From Endocalyx cinctus (Eukaryota; Ascomycota; Sordariomycetes; Amphisphaeriales; Apiosporaceae): a stretch of 64,000 nt of DNA. Below are positions 45,731-58,938 of this stretch, in pieces. Numbering within the stretch: the first letter of the stretch is position 1; each line of letters opens with the position of its first letter. The stretch covers positions 1,984,001 through 2,048,000 of the forward strand of contig BCKC01000005.1 in NCBI GenBank assembly GCA_001600455.1, in the 5' to 3' direction. Made by a program: the position numbers and the translations under genes. A model generated the notes under the pieces. That model ran no database searches, was not told where the DNA came from, and saw only the letters and a list, made by a program, of their open reading frames with translations.

Positions 45731-48700
45731 TCACCTTCCGTGAAGCTTCTCCTTCAAATACACAACTGCTGCATATCCCGAGCAACAGTGAGTTGTCATA
45801 CCATGTGCGCACCATGGGCATTTGACAGTTGTCGTGATAGCAGCCGAGACACCGAGTAGCTTGTCTTCGACTATCGAGTCAGGTTTGGCCATGCATTCGT
45901 AGACTCTCGAAGGCATATCGTGAAGAAACTTGCAATTGCAGCATTCTACCAGCATCTTTGCGAGTGGCTCGGCACGTCGGTCTGAGAGAGCACTATTCGT
46001 ACTAGTAGACGAATTTTTATGCGAGTAATGTGGTCGCGTCGCTCTGGACTGTGGAACAGGTGGTGCAGGAGCAGCTTTTCTAGCTTCCTGTAGGTATGCA
46101 GCTCCAAATGACGCAATACTTGTCGAATCCTGGCTATTAGAACTATCTGTCCGAGATATCTTCAAGGCAGACTTCCGTGGAAGAACCATTTCGGGAGGCT
46201 CTAGAGGTGGCGAGTTTGGTAAACTGACTGACGAGCCACTACCTTTTGTCTTACTCGTTCGTATATTTTGAGTATTTAAGTTCTTCAGTGTGTGAATTTC
46301 TAATGCTGATTGAGCCCTTGGGGGTATTCGTACCCGGTTCCGGTTCGCACGAGAGGCTCTTTCGTCATAGTATTCATCTTTAACAGACTCGGCAAATGCT
46401 ACAGTAACCGGAGATGTTGCTGGTGATGAGTTGCTCACCAACACATCGTTCCTGATACGGGTCGGAGTCCGTTGCTGTTCTGTGTTGAGGATTATATCAT
46501 CATCCGTGCTTGGAGACAATACATGTCTCCCATCAATCTCGTACTCGTTACTGACTTGAGGTTCAGCTGATAAGTGCTGAGAATACTTAGGCGACACCAT
46601 TCCCGTTTCGTTCATCTTTAAAGATATCGCATCCTCTTGTATGACTTCTGTACCTCCACTCTGGTTTTCTTTTAACGATTGTGGTCGTGAACTGTCTGGT
46701 GTTGTCGCTGCAGATAGCGATGGAATGGCTTCATCATATGTCGAGGAAGATGATCTTCCCGACGTACTATGGCTTGGCTCAGTTTGATGAGAACGAGATG
46801 TCGACGTGCTAGCTGTCTCTACACCTGCCAAGACTTTGGCAACTTTCGGCGATATTCCCAAGCGTTCGAAATCAGGAACGTCGCTATCAGAATGATGTGC
46901 AGACATAGCGGGGGAATCCTTTGGTTTGAGCTCGTGTATTGCCCTCCTGGCAGGATTATTCAGATGAGGAGAAGGTGAGCAGCGAGAAATATGGCTAGAA
47001 TTACCTCTCGAGCTAAAGTTTCTGTCAATGTGACTGTTAATTAAGTAGTTTTCAGACGTGTCATTTCCATAATCTTCTGGTTCCTCAGGAATACGAGTCG
47101 GCTGGAGTTTTGCCTCCGAAGGCGACCTTAATTCAAGAGTAGGTGGCGCGTATGATTCATTGACAAAAGTGAAATAATCAGCCGGCTTCTCTTTTGATCT
47201 CATGACGTCGATATAGCTAGGTGTTTCAGCATGATACTCCGAGAGTATGTCACACGCTGTCGGCCCAACATCGTTCTTTACCTCATCGTCGGAAACATCG
47301 ACCGTGGCAGCTTTCCCAATGGCATTGGCTCTGGGTGGCAGAGCTGGAGCCTGCGCTGATCTGCTCGTTTCAGGTGTTAAGGATTCCTGTATTTGTGAAT
47401 GTGGTCGGATAGTGGATGTATGCGTCCCAATCGATATCTCATCATCTTCCTGAAGATGGTAGCTAGGTGGATCGAATTTTTCTACCTGAGTGATGACCGC
47501 TGATGTTTCACGGGTAACTTCAGGATTATTGAGAACTCTAGAGTCCATCTCTTCTTGCATGCGAGGCAGGACATTAGTCACCCGAGACACGTTTCTTTTC
47601 CTCATGATATCCTGATTTTGATCTTCATCCTGCGTTTCATCACCCAAGTCTTTAAATTTGACCGAATTTTGTCTTGATTGGTGTGAAACTCGATCAATGC
47701 GAGACTTTCTTTCTTGTGCAAAAATTTGAGCCATTACAATATCTCTTGTCGGCACTTCCGTCTTCTCCATGCCATGTGCGTGGTCGCCTTTAGGCTGGGG
47801 TGAAGGGAGTACCTCGCCATTGCCACTGCCATTAGAAATCTGCGGATCTAACTTTTGAGCACGCGATGGGCGCGCCCTAGGGGCAATTTCTGTCGATGGT
47901 TCATGTGCCTCCAAGCCTTCCAATTTTCGTCGGCTTTCATATCGCGAATCCTGCAGTCGGTTTATACCAGTCTCGATTTGGTGCACTGGCTTTTCACGGC
48001 CCTGGTCCCTGGCTTCGGATAAGAGTTTCTCACGGAGACTGTCTGGTTCGTGAAAGCTACTGGGTCGTCCGGTATGGTCTCCGCGATTCCCTTCGTCCCC
48101 ATTGTAGTACAAGTAAGAAGGACCTTTGAGCCTGTTCAGGGTCGAAGAGAGCAAAGAATGTGAGCGCCCGTGATTTGAACTGGTTGACAAGCGAGGTCGT
48201 TTCTCCTGAGATGACACTGAATGGTTCGAATTCGAAACAACGGATTGAATTGACGGCGGTCTCCTCTGGTTTGATGACTTAAGTTCCTTTCCTGGGCCAG
48301 TATGATGTATTTGTTGCGAAACTATAGTGGCAGAGTAGCCCATTGGTGGGGACGTCTGATGTTCATCAGCGCTTGTTCGCGACCCATCAATAAGTTTCTG
48401 GACAGCGGAAACATTTCCATGTTGTAATCGGAAGTTTGAAAGAAATCCTCTAGTTCTAGATTTCTTAGCTCCGCTATGCGGCGGGATATTCTGGGTAGGT
48501 TGATTGTAGTCTGTCATAGTGTGCTGTATGGCCGGTCTGGAATAGAGAGAATTTTCATCATCAGCTCCGTTGTACAGGTCGAGTTCAGGTGCGGACACTG
48601 CACCATTAGTCGCAGCACCCTGAGAGATCTGAGGCGTAGTTTTTGATAATCTATTGGCTCTCTTCTTAAAGCTTTCGCCTTTCTGAGCGACCTTGTTCAC

Positions 48701-49382
48701 GGACACTCTTTTGGGCTTGCTCTCTTTCTTTCGGCTGTAATGCTCCCAACTTGGTGACTGACAGATGGAGGACTTTGGCGATGGACTTAATTCACCAAAA
48801 CTCCGATCATCGTCTTCGTCGTCGTCGTTGTCGTAGTTCTCTTCAGTAGGAGAACCAGAAAATGTCACCGTTTTGGGTCGATCTTCTGGTTCATATTCTG
48901 GGTGAAGAGTGTCGGAAGATCCATTCGTTCCCACAGCCGAATTTTGAACTGGCGACGAGGGGATGGATATGGAAAGCGACGGTAAACCAGAGCTCCGCCG
49001 TACGGCTTTCATTATTTGGGTTTGGTGGGATAACGGAGGATAGGCACTCGCACGCCGAGCCCTAAAAGGACGAAGATTTGCGTGGGGAAATGGTGCACTT
49101 GTACTTGGCAGAGAGCTTGTTGTTGAGATATTGTCTGTACGGTCACGCTGCATCTAAAATGGGGGAAGGAGATGATATATTAGTGGTAGATCGGCATAGG
49201 GAGGGTAAAAAAAGCAATACATCCAAATAGGAAATAAAATCTTGGGTAGCGTCGCCTGTCAAGGGTCGTCATGCTAAACTGACATTGCTACGTACCTTGT
49301 ACCTCTTCTCCAGCTCAAGCATGCGAATAAAGCTATCCGACCTCGTGGGTATATCCAGGTTTATTTTTTGTACTTCGGCCAT
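45731..49382 (-). CDS. Large disordered fungal protein with Cys-rich C-terminus
   Basis: Two exons on the minus strand, 49296-49382 and 45731-49153, give 1169 aa. The first exon encodes 29 residues (starting MAEVQKINLDIPTRSDSFIR, then MLELEKRYK) and joins in phase 0 across a 142-nt intron (GTACGT to TTTTAG). Most of the protein is Ser/Thr/Pro/Arg-rich and probably disordered, with many short basic and acidic patches, for example DNDDDEDDD near residue 140. The last 85 residues are compact and Cys-rich: ECCNCKFLHDMPSRVYECM, then VKCPWCAHGMTTHCCSGYAAVVYLKEKLHG, a likely zinc-binding fold with CxxC pairs. I do not recognise the family. The layout (short conserved N-terminal helix, long linker, zinc end) would suit a cell-cortex or septum scaffold; that is inference. 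Confidence 0.8.
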
Positions 49383-52277
49383 ATTGATGATTACGCGTCA
49401 GTCGGTAGAAACAAATTCGAAGAATCTATTCGGGATCATTGATCGGCCCACTAGTATTTTTTGAGGGGAAACCTTTGAATACTGGGAAACGACAGGGGAA
49501 AAAAATAAAAATAAAAAAGCGAATGTGAGTACTGGGATAAAGGGCCGGGTCGCCGCAAGAAGGAGAGAATTCCGGAAATAAAGAATGGACCAACTGGGTA
49601 TGTTGCTTCCCGCTTAACCCTGTGGTAAAAATTACGATTATTATTGACGGTGCATATAATGGAGAAGGGGAAGAAGGTGTGTACGGACGAATGCAGGAGA
49701 GGTGGGGGAGGGATGAGAAAAAGATAATAATAATAAAAAGACACCCTGAATTACATGACCTATTTGCTTTATTTTATTTTTATTTGCGTATGTTTATATA
49801 GCCGGGTTCCTATTTCATGTCGGGGTGAATGTCGTTGGCTCAAAGAAAAGTGTGGTGTGTGTGGTTTCCTACTGGATTTTGCACAAAGTGAATAATGTAT
49901 CACTGTAGAGAAGACGGAACCGAAATGTAGCGAATAGTCAACTATTTTGATATATGAAGTGAAGCGAATGAAGATAAATTAAGTTGCTGTAATTAAACCG
50001 ATTCAATTCAATTTTTTATAAAGGTAATGTTCGGCAGAATATTATTGAGTGACACAACAGTGTTCCATTCTTTGATGGTTGAGAGCATTGGGAAAATCCG
50101 GCTACCTAGGTGTACTCTGAAGTAGGAGTATGATTGATGATTCAGAGCATTAATACGAAACGCCGAAAGCAAGTCGACGAGGATAGAAGAAGAGACTTGT
50201 TTCTTTGATGTGTATACCTAGGTTGTCATACTGACTTGGCCATGTTGAGTTGACATCTACTACAGGATAGAGGAGACAAAGATGCAGTATCCATATGGAT
50301 CTCTAAGTAAGCATATGCTAAGTTATCCAGCTCGAGATCTTGAATAATAATAATAATAATATAATACCAATATATGGATACACAAAACGCTCAGGCAAAG
50401 GATAGTGGCAGTACAATCCTTCTATTTTCTTGGAAATAACTACAAACTGCCAACCCGTGTAACATGTTGCTCTGGATTGAAGGATGGATATAAAAGGTTC
50501 ATTCATGATTTTTGATGGACATGAAGATATTTTGGTGGCCCTGTTCACAATAGTGTAGTATGTTGGCTGATGGGGTATAGGGGTGTGTAGTAATGGTGCT
50601 AGGCAGCTAGGCAGCTAGGGTAACAATTTAACAGCGGGTAGGACCGCTGGATCGCTGAGAGGCTCGCTCTAAGCCTCACCTATAAAGTCCACTATCCACT
50701 ATCTTTAGCAACAGGTTTGATCGTTAGTGAAACAATAACAACACTGACGGCTGGTTCGTATTTATTATTTTTCAACCAAATTCAAATGCAACCTGCTATC
50801 TGATCTTTATTCCGATTGAAAGTTCGATATAATTGCTACTCAGTGTTATTCACCATCGTCCTCTCGTCCGGATCAACGATTCGATTTGATACTTACCTGG
50901 CATCTAATGATTAGGATATTTAACAATATAAGGATTGTACCACGCACTTCTCGTTATTTTTATTTTTTTTTTTTTTATCTTTTAAGGGGGCCAGGGGGCC
51001 ATTTACCTTGAAGCGAAGATTCATTTATGGGTTAATCCCAGAGTTGAAGTTACATTAAATTCTTCTAGAAAGTACCAATCGTTCTAATGTCGTCAGATGG
51101 TAGACAAATCGTGAAAAAACCCATTCTAATGACTAGATTTCCATCTCGTAAATCATGATCTAGACTGCGCCAAAGTACCGTTTGCTTATCAATCTCTCTC
51201 TCTTCTGTCTCTTTTTCTCTCTCTTTCAGGGTCACTACAGATCTCCGAAGCTCTCGATCTCCTCTAAACCCATGTACTCGGAGAATATTGCGTCTTATCT
51301 TTTAACCGAATTAACCGCATGGCCTCGCCTAATGCTTTGCTGCTTCGCTACCGCATTTAATAAGGTTCCAGCCACCCTCCAACCCCACAATTCGCTTCGT
51401 TCGTCATTTTGGCTTGCATGCCCGCGACCTAACGGCCCTGGTATGATGTAACTAAAGTTAGCTACGCCGGCACCTAGGCAGCTAGGCTACGAATGGGACT
51501 ATTCTAGACAGAGCTCACCGAATTCCGAAGACGTAAGAGAAATTTCCTCCACGTACCTCATTAGCTCCTCTCTACTCTACTCCACCGGGGGACTTTCAGG
51601 AGCGGGATAAAAGCAGATGCGCGGTCACGTCCTGGTAACTGGTTCAAAAACTTCACGGATTATAACGATGAAAGTCCAAATTTATACCATTTTGTTTCTA
51701 TTTTCGTCGTACAATCTCACTTGCATGAAGACTAAAAGTCTCGAGATCTTTCCTTTTACCTGGGCTTCTTAGACTTTGGTCGGTCTAATTTACTTGGGTT
51801 CCAAACTACGGTAAGTCTGGATTGCTAGGCCGTTCAGGGTACAAAATCTACTTATCAAATGAATTTCAATATAGAAGAAATACTTGGAAAGCTTCATTTT
51901 CAATGTCTTCTTGGCCTCTTTTGCTACCAAGAACATGGCCCATGTTGAAGGATAAGAAGAGCCCCTTAACTACTTACAAAGTGCTGATATTTTCCTCCCT
52001 TACAAACAAGGAAGCGTCGGTAATGTAATTTATTTTCTCGGCATCAAGATATTTCACCTATCACCAATAACTATACGGCATAATACATATAATCCTACAT
52101 ACAAGCCTTTCTCACCCGACGACCACCTCTTAACCCGGGATCTAGCTCAGTTGGGCTTATGACAAATAAGCTTATGCCCAGACTTATTTCCCGAGACACG
52201 GACGCTGACGAATTTTAAAATTTATCCGAAATAAAAGAAAGAATAATGTTTCTCTTTTGAAGAAAAAAACGGTCTTA
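49383..52277. other. Gene-poor spacer with short repeats
   Basis: Promoter region of the large disordered-protein gene and 3' side of the lipase gene. An 8-bp unit CTAGGCAG is repeated near 50599-50620 and returns near 51473-51488. Poly-T lies near 50960-50977. Open frames such as 51182-51451 lack coding features. No gene supported. Confidence 0.45.
50599..50620. repeat. CTAGGCAG tandem repeat, nearly three copies
   Basis: Direct repeat of the 8-mer CTAGGCAG followed by a partial copy. A related copy (CTAGGCAGCTAGG) lies about 870 bp downstream near 51473. Confidence 0.7.
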
Positions 52278-54035
52278 TTATCGTCTAGAAAGTAAGTAAC
52301 GCCGAAGCTCCTCTTCACTTGGCTTGTAATGCATCCACACTTCGCCACCAGGCGCGTAGTTCACCACACCCACCAATGGCTTCCCGAGCACGTCAGTTGC
52401 CACCACCACTTTAGATTTACGCCTAAAAATTTGTTTAAATCGAATTCTAAACTCATTTGGTATTCGTAAACGAGCTCCCGTCCACTTATAGTCGGGGCGG
52501 TTGTCGAGTGGTAAATCATCGGATAAGAGGTTTTTTGTGAGTAATATTCGCTCATCAATCCATGTACTCCCATGGGTGTGCGCTGGTGGGAGAACTTTTG
52601 TTAAAAACTCTAGAGTGGTATTGATGGTTAAGTAAATCGCCCGCCTGGGATGGACCATGGTTTTCATGAAGAATGACATCCAGTTCCTATACAGGATGGC
52701 AAAGTCCGTCATGGACAGGTGGGTGGAACCCTTTATTGTCAACATCCAGCATGGCGCCCCGCCGTCGCGTGCTTCTTTTTCAAGTTCGGAAAGCCTGCGA
52801 AAGTTATCCGTCCAGTGCATGAAAGCTTCCGAACTAATTGACAGCAGTGGCTTTTTGACGGATGCCCCGGTTGTCTCCCCTAACTTTGGAGTTGCCGGAC
52901 CCCAAACATCCAAGAGGATGCCTTGCCCAACCCACGGAAACTGGTCGTCTTGGCGGACAACTTGAACAGTGGTGGCTCCCCCAAACGAATGACCCATCAT
53001 CGTGACTTTGTCGAGGTGCATCCTTCCTTCCCAATCAGACCAGTTAATACCATCCAAACCTTGCGAGTTCGAACCAGTATTCCCCTTTTTTCGAAGGTTG
53101 GTATTGTATATCACGTCACCATGACCACTATTGATAAGCTTCAAAACGTGGTAAGCTTCTTCAATTTCGGCCATCCGCATTTCGATCTGGGCATTTCTCA
53201 ATGCAGTATCTACGCCAAGCGAATTCTGAGGTGATGTATCCTGCGCGTTATCTTTTGGCCATATATAATCAACATTATAATGCCCCCCATTTTCGAACTG
53301 ATTCAGTTTTCCATCCTCTGCTACACCATCTCGCGGAGGAAGGTTGACGCATGATCGTGCACCGCTGCCATCTCGGTGTTCTACCGCCACGACAATGAAG
53401 CCATTACTAGCCAGCTCTCCACATATGGAGCTATAACAGGTCCGAGAGCCGCCAAGACCATGGCTGAACATGATCACCGGAAATTGGTGTGGCTGCTCAT
53501 TATCTCCTGTCAAAGTCTCCTCGCTGCCACTAGCAGAGTTCGGTATACCGCCATCCTTGCTTGATAATGTCGCATTTCGAAACGCTGGTATCTTGGTAAA
53601 CATAGTTGTGAGCGCAATATACGCAGTCACGGGCCAGTGTGGTATGTTTAAGAATTTTGCATATCCTCTACAAGTTGCTGCGCGGGGCCTTGGTAACCAC
53701 GTTGCCCTGGAAGGCTTTTTGTCTCCTTTACTTGCGCCGGACGACATATCAGCTGGATAGAATATTGAGCAAAGTACAGTGTCCATTCGAAGAGCGTGCA
53801 TGTGGTTTCGCTTAATCCGGGAAAATGTGCGTGGTTCACGCGCTGGTATCTCTAGGTCCATTGTGCCAACGCTGTAGCTTCCGGAATATTCAGGGAGAGT
53901 ATGGAAGAAATACTCTCTGAAGGTGCGAGGCGGTCCCGGCCCGGGGGATCGTACCTGGGAGACTTGCTGTTGCTGCTGCTGCTGTTGATCATCTGCGGTT
54001 CCTCCCATCTCGTTTGCATGTTTGTCTGTTATCAT
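52278..54035 (-). CDS. PAF-acetylhydrolase-like lipase (plasma/isoform II type)
   Basis: Single exon, 585 aa, ATG at 54035. Alpha/beta hydrolase of the platelet-activating-factor acetylhydrolase family, which releases short or oxidised acyl groups from phospholipids. Visible: FREYFFHTLPEYSGSYSVG near the start, RMDTVLCSIFYPAD, the oxyanion segment FPVIMFSHGLGGSRTCYSSICGELASNGFIVVAVEHRDGSG, the nucleophile elbow MMGHSFGGATT (Ser about 350), LLDVWGP with the likely catalytic Asp (about 376), and IKGSTHLSMTD with the catalytic His (about 439). The C-terminal 120 residues extend beyond the animal enzyme, as in fungal members. A polyglutamine run (about residues 17-24) lies before the domain. No signal peptide is seen, so an intracellular role is likely. 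Confidence 0.92.
   Translation of the reverse strand: MITDKHANEMGGTADDQQQQQQQQVSQVRSPGPGPPRTFREYFFHTLPEYSGSYSVGTMDLEIPAREPRTFSRIKRNHMHALRMDTVLCSIFYPADMSSGASKGDKKPSRATWLPRPRAATCRGYAKFLNIPHWPVTAYIALTTMFTKIPAFRNATLSSKDGGIPNSASGSEETLTGDNEQPHQFPVIMFSHGLGGSRTCYSSICGELASNGFIVVAVEHRDGSGARSCVNLPPRDGVAEDGKLNQFENGGHYNVDYIWPKDNAQDTSPQNSLGVDTALRNAQIEMRMAEIEEAYHVLKLINSGHGDVIYNTNLRKKGNTGSNSQGLDGINWSDWEGRMHLDKVTMMGHSFGGATTVQVVRQDDQFPWVGQGILLDVWGPATPKLGETTGASVKKPLLSISSEAFMHWTDNFRRLSELEKEARDGGAPCWMLTIKGSTHLSMTDFAILYRNWMSFFMKTMVHPRRAIYLTINTTLEFLTKVLPPAHTHGSTWIDERILLTKNLLSDDLPLDNRPDYKWTGARLRIPNEFRIRFKQIFRRKSKVVVATDVLGKPLVGVVNYAPGGEVWMHYKPSEEELRRYLLSRR
53964..53987 (-). repeat. CAG/CAA run coding polyglutamine
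   Basis: Codes eight Gln near the N-terminus of the PAF-acetylhydrolase-like protein. Confidence 0.8.
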
Positions 54036-57000
54036 TTTATAAAACTTCCTCCTTTTTCTATATTTTAATGAGACGAATTTATATTTACAAGAAAAGAGAC
54101 GTCAATGCCCTGAAAATCATATAAACACGAATGAATCTTTTTAGGGGATGATAGGTATATACTATTAATACATGAAAGCAATAAGGGCCCTAATGGAATA
54201 GCATCTTGAAACTTAGGATCGAATCTTGAAAAACCTCTATGAGAATATTTACAGCAATAGAGTCACGCGACATAAGAAATAACTTTCTGGAACTTGATGT
54301 TATCGTCATTGTTGGCTTACAAGGCATCGGAGCTAACCTCCGGCCACACAAAGCTTGGGTATTTTATGACGTCATTACTCAGCATTTACGCTATGTTGCT
54401 GGTAATGATGTCAGTTTCATACATGAACAAACACTGATTCACAGAACAATGTCATGCGATTTGAAATATCGATGTTTTTCAGATCATATTTTTTAGAGAG
54501 ACTATTGGTTTCATCGTGTTTGCCATGATATACTATCTAGATTTGTTGTTTCGATGATACTGCCTAGTGATCAAAAGGCTCACATAAAATACGAGTTTAA
54601 GTAATTATGAGTGTTGTTCCTGAATGTCAAGATATGCCCAGGTGGTTACGGTTACAATCGGTACCTTGTACATGTATTGTCCGATTGGCGATTGGAGTCT
54701 TACCCAAAGCAGTTAGACGAGTAAAGCTACCGGTTTGCCGGTTAGCCGTTCTGACATCTGGACGTGTACGCTCGAAGGCTCGCCGCACGGATCCAGGGAT
54801 TTTGCGATGTTCCCCCCTAAAACTTGAGATCTCGTGGTGACATCGTAATAACTGAACCATTATAAGTCCTGAGCGGAACTTTGGTTGGCCTTTTCCACCA
54901 TTGGATGTTCGCATTTGATGAATCACGTATCACCTTCCTTTGTGAGATTTATGTTGTAGGCGTTATTTTTTGATCACTACGATCGAAGTGCCAATTTCAA
55001 ATATCATCGTTCGAGTATATTGAAAGTTAAGCATTACTTCGAACTGTCTTTTCGCCCGCATCCCGATTCTGAATAACTCACGTTCCCGCACCTCTCCGAA
55101 TCAGTGGTAATGCGCAATGTCCACAATCCGGTAAATACCCAGGGTTTAGGACACCTTTTTGGCTTGGTGTTTCTCGCTTCCCTGGATAAAAGCAGAAATT
55201 TTCGCAATATTTGTTTAGTAAGATCAGCTGCCTTGAATATTACGGATGATTGGGTAGGAGTCTACCGGGCGGTGTTGGAAGCTTCATGTCATTCGCAACC
55301 GCCACAATGCATATGCTGACACACGTCGGCTTGAGAAACAACTACATCGAGCCTCTAGATTGAGGCTTTCATTTTCATCTCAACGACTACCGAATTGGAT
55401 GTCGTACCCGTTCCCCAGATTTGCTATATATCGTGTTAAATTAATGGGACGCTGACCCTGCAAGATATAGGAATACATATCCTAGTATTATTGTCTACAC
55501 ACCCCCTTTTTTTAAAGTATCCTGGTGACTGACATAGACCATGGTGTGTAGGGCAAAGTAAAGACAATTCTCCAATCGGATACCTGATTATGTCCAGCTC
55601 TCGTACTTAGTGGACGAGACAGCTCAGATACGCGCACTGCGGCTGCCTCGACGACATTCTCTGCGACTTTACATATGCGCAGATGGGGTAGCAGATCCTA
55701 CAAAGATCGGTCATACGTCGGTGCGGTGGACGGTTTTAGCCGACATGGAAATATGTTAGAATACGGGACGGACAGGCTATGCAAACGCAGATCTTTACTC
55801 CTTTCTTTCCTTCCACCATTATATACAGGAAGGAGATGACTCGGATTTTTCTCCAGCTTATTGTTTCACGGCATATCGTTTACTTCGGTAGTGGTGCGTT
55901 TGCTGAAAAAGCTGGGCGTTCAGGTCCAACCACTCTGGGGTATTCGCCTCACTAGGCTCGGGATTAACCTTCTCAGCCAAGAGTTTCTATTTCTAGTTAC
56001 ACAAAGGGGGAACACGCCATTAATATGGCGTCTTCCACTCTTCCACTGACGAGAAGCCTTCTCAGTTTTCATTACGTTTATTTTTCTCTCCTTCCCAGGT
56101 AAACAAGTTTAAAGAATCAATATGTTTGGCTTTTTCTTGGGACCACGCATCGCCGTATCTGCTTTAGATCTCACCGGGGTCTCGATCAGCAGAAAGTGGA
56201 TGCTGTCTCATTCCTTCAATCCGCGAGTCTAAACCCGAGCCGAAGTTTAAACGCCTCCTCCCCTTGTCATGATCCCCTCTGTGAAAAAAAAAAAAAAAAA
56301 AAAGCTATTGCCAAACGCAGGGAACAGCTCGCATGCATTGAACCCGGTCAGGACCCGAGATTTGTAAACTAATGTCGACGAAGTCCCGAAAATTTCGTCT
56401 TCTTGAACCATGGTATTGCAGCGGCGCTATCAGTGTACCCTGCAGCAATATTAAAATTTAGAACCTTCCACGCCGCATCTATTTTCGTTCCATGTGTACC
56501 AAAAAAAAAAAAAAACATTCCTCGGTCCCTAGATCTAGGAACAAAGTTTAGCCTCAATTTCGCTTTGGAGGAGTCATGTACGCACCAACCAGTGCACATA
56601 GACCGAGTTAGGCTTAGCCAAGTCTTTTTTCTCCTGCATCTCTTTTTTTTTTTTCTCACGAACTCTATACCCTCTTCAGGGGGGCGGCGCGAGAACGAGC
56701 GTTGGAATAGATGGCAATATACGATTTTGAGGGATTAATCGTAGGTACTTAGTCTGAGCTTACGCACACCTTATTGCTTTCATGTCAGTTACACGTGTAC
56801 GTGACAATCATTTTCACTTGCTCAGTTACCGAGATTAATTTCAGATCAAAGCCAAAAAAAAAAAGGGTATGCAGCAGAAAAGGATGCACCCACCTGTAGC
56901 AATGACTTCAATATTGTATGATTGCTGCCGCTCTTCAAATTACATTATCTGGCCCATGACCTTTTGAATATGTAAGTTTAGGTATAGAACTATACATTTA

Positions 57001-57256
57001 GACAAGATCCGAATATCCGAACATTAGAGGGGCGCATGAAATAACGCATCTAAGTAGGCGCTTTCCAAGTGAGGACTGCTGTATGTCTCAACTATTCTAC
57101 TAATTTTACAAGTAATCATGCGATCTCGAAAGCTGTGATCTTGTTCCGCCGTATATCAAATCTAATCGAACCCATTTTCTTTTCATTCCCACCATTTTGA
57201 GGTCCTCATTTAATCCTACAAGTTTTCACGGTGATATGATCACATTCATATTAAGC
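54036..57256. other. Gene-poor spacer, no gene supported
   Basis: About 3.2 kb between the lipase and the cytochrome b5 reductase genes. Many short random frames on both strands (for example 54239-54496, 54926-54627, 55104-55319). Poly-A runs at about 56283-56303 and 56501-56515 and poly-T near 56641-56654. I saw no transposon proteins. Confidence 0.45.
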
Positions 57257-58551
57257 TTAGAACTTGTACACCTGATCGGGGGAGTAGCCTAGCTCCTTGA
57301 GGTAGCCAGTGAGCTCACCCTGATCAGATGGGCTCTTCTTGTTGCCGGAAATGGCCTTGTACAATCCCGGCGGTCCGCAGACGAAGACCTTAACATTCTC
57401 TTCCTTGGGTTCAGGGAGGACCGTCTTAAGGAGGTCCTTAGTGATGAATCCCTTGCCGCCAACCCATTCCTTGGGTGGCTGGTCAAGAAGATAGAAGGCG
57501 CGGAAGCGCTGAGGGTACGTGTTCTCGAGTTCGTTGAGCTCCTTCTTCAGGAGAATGTCATCCTCAGTTACGTTGCCGCAGATAAGTGTCACCTTCGTCT
57601 TGTCGTCGGGGTTCTTGAAGATGGCTCGCAGCAGCTGGTACATGGGTGTTATACCCGTACCGCCAGCGATGAGTGCGATGTGCGAGTGCTTGTTAGTTGA
57701 CCAGGGGTATTTTGGTAGCGGGCCTTTAAACTCGAGGCGCTGGCCTGGTACCATGTCATGTAAGTGCGTCGACATGGGGCCGTTGGGGTACTTCTTGATG
57801 ATTAGCTCGATGTATCCCGGCGTATCTAAAACGGTTCCGAGTAGGTCAGCATCATTGAAATTATGTATACCAGTATAATGTGAGGTAGAGGTTATGGATA
57901 GTAGGATAAAGAGCTATGTACCTTCGTCGCTAGTTGGGGTGTAGGGTCGAAGGACGGGCTTCTCCATGTCGGGGCCCTTGAACTTAGTAAGGATAGCGCT
58001 GGCAATCGCTAGACCCGATACCATATCACTCTCGGGGAGCTTGAACACAAGTCGTTTTGTGTTGTGGTTGATGATCTCGGACTCCTCAAGGACTAGGGAG
58101 ATGAAGCCCTGGTCTCCGCCCGTAAACGCTTTCTTCGCTGTCGCCGAGGATGCTGAGACAGCCTCCTTGACCTTGCTCTCAGCCTTCTGACCTGACGGGG
58201 TTGAGAGGAAATAGTAGCCGGCTCCACCGATGCCCACAGCTCCCGCACCATATAAAAGCATGTTCGATCCACCCTTCGCGGCAGGTTCGGTGGCATAGGT
58301 TCGCATAAGGAGCGGGGCCTGCGGAACGGAACAACAGTTAGCCAATTGATCAATTGGAGTCAAATTCACATTCTTCCCATTATCCGACGTCTTCAACTGA
58401 GCACCTTATTGAGGTATAATTGAATCTTACGAAGCTTATGGCTCGGCTGTCGATAGCTCGGAGCTTCGGATATTAAGATAGTGGGAGGGGGAGAGAGAAA
58501 ACTCACTTGCTTCAGCGGCCTAACCGCACGAATAGCTGATCTGGCAAACAT
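57257..58551 (-). CDS. MCR1: Mitochondrial NADH-cytochrome b5 reductase
   Basis: Three exons on the minus strand, 58507-58551, 57922-58318 and 57257-57825, give 336 aa, a usual length for MCR1. Introns have GTGAGT/GCAG and GTACAT/TTAG ends, phases 0 and 1. The N-terminus [15 protein letters not shown] is a classic mitochondrial presequence, followed by a membrane segment ([20 protein letters not shown]). The flavin domain has [18 protein letters not shown] and the FAD motif RPYTPTSDE, with [10 protein letters not shown] downstream. The NAD domain has [51 protein letters not shown] and the terminal [15 protein letters not shown] then [15 protein letters not shown]. It passes electrons from NADH to cytochrome b5 or other acceptors at the mitochondrial membrane. 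Confidence 0.96.
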
Positions 58552-58938
58552 TTTCTATTATTATTAAGTTTAAACCACAATTGAGCAGGAAGACAGAAAT
58601 GGGAATTCTATAAACTCAATTGATCAATTGGTTGAAGATGATGGTGTGAAGAAGGTAAATAAAGACTAGGTTAGCGGGAACAAATTGTGTCAATCCTCTC
58701 AAAGCTCCACTGAACAACCTTAGCTACGCCAGCAATGACGTCATCACGTGATTTATAAGCTCGACCTGAGGTAAGGTCAAGTCCATATTATTTTACTCAT
58801 GATGATCGTGATTAGTTCAGTCGGTAATTATTTTATTCATCAAACGTCAACTTTCTCAAGCTAGATAACAATTTCGTCAATATTAAGAAAACAAATAACA
58901 ACCCAGCATCGTATACGAAATCCTTTTCCCGGGCTTTT
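58552..58938. other. Spacer between two minus-strand genes
   Basis: Promoter of MCR1 and 3' end of the oxidoreductase gene. It includes a CTCAATTGATCAATTG palindrome-rich piece near 58615-58631. Nothing else seen. Confidence 0.5.

Noticed and set aside
51182..51451. 89-codon plus-strand frame
   Set aside because: Starts in a CT-rich run and has no motif.
52143..52154. TAGCTCAGTTGG, a tRNA A-box-like sequence
   Set aside because: No B box, no paired D stem or acceptor stem around it; taken as chance.
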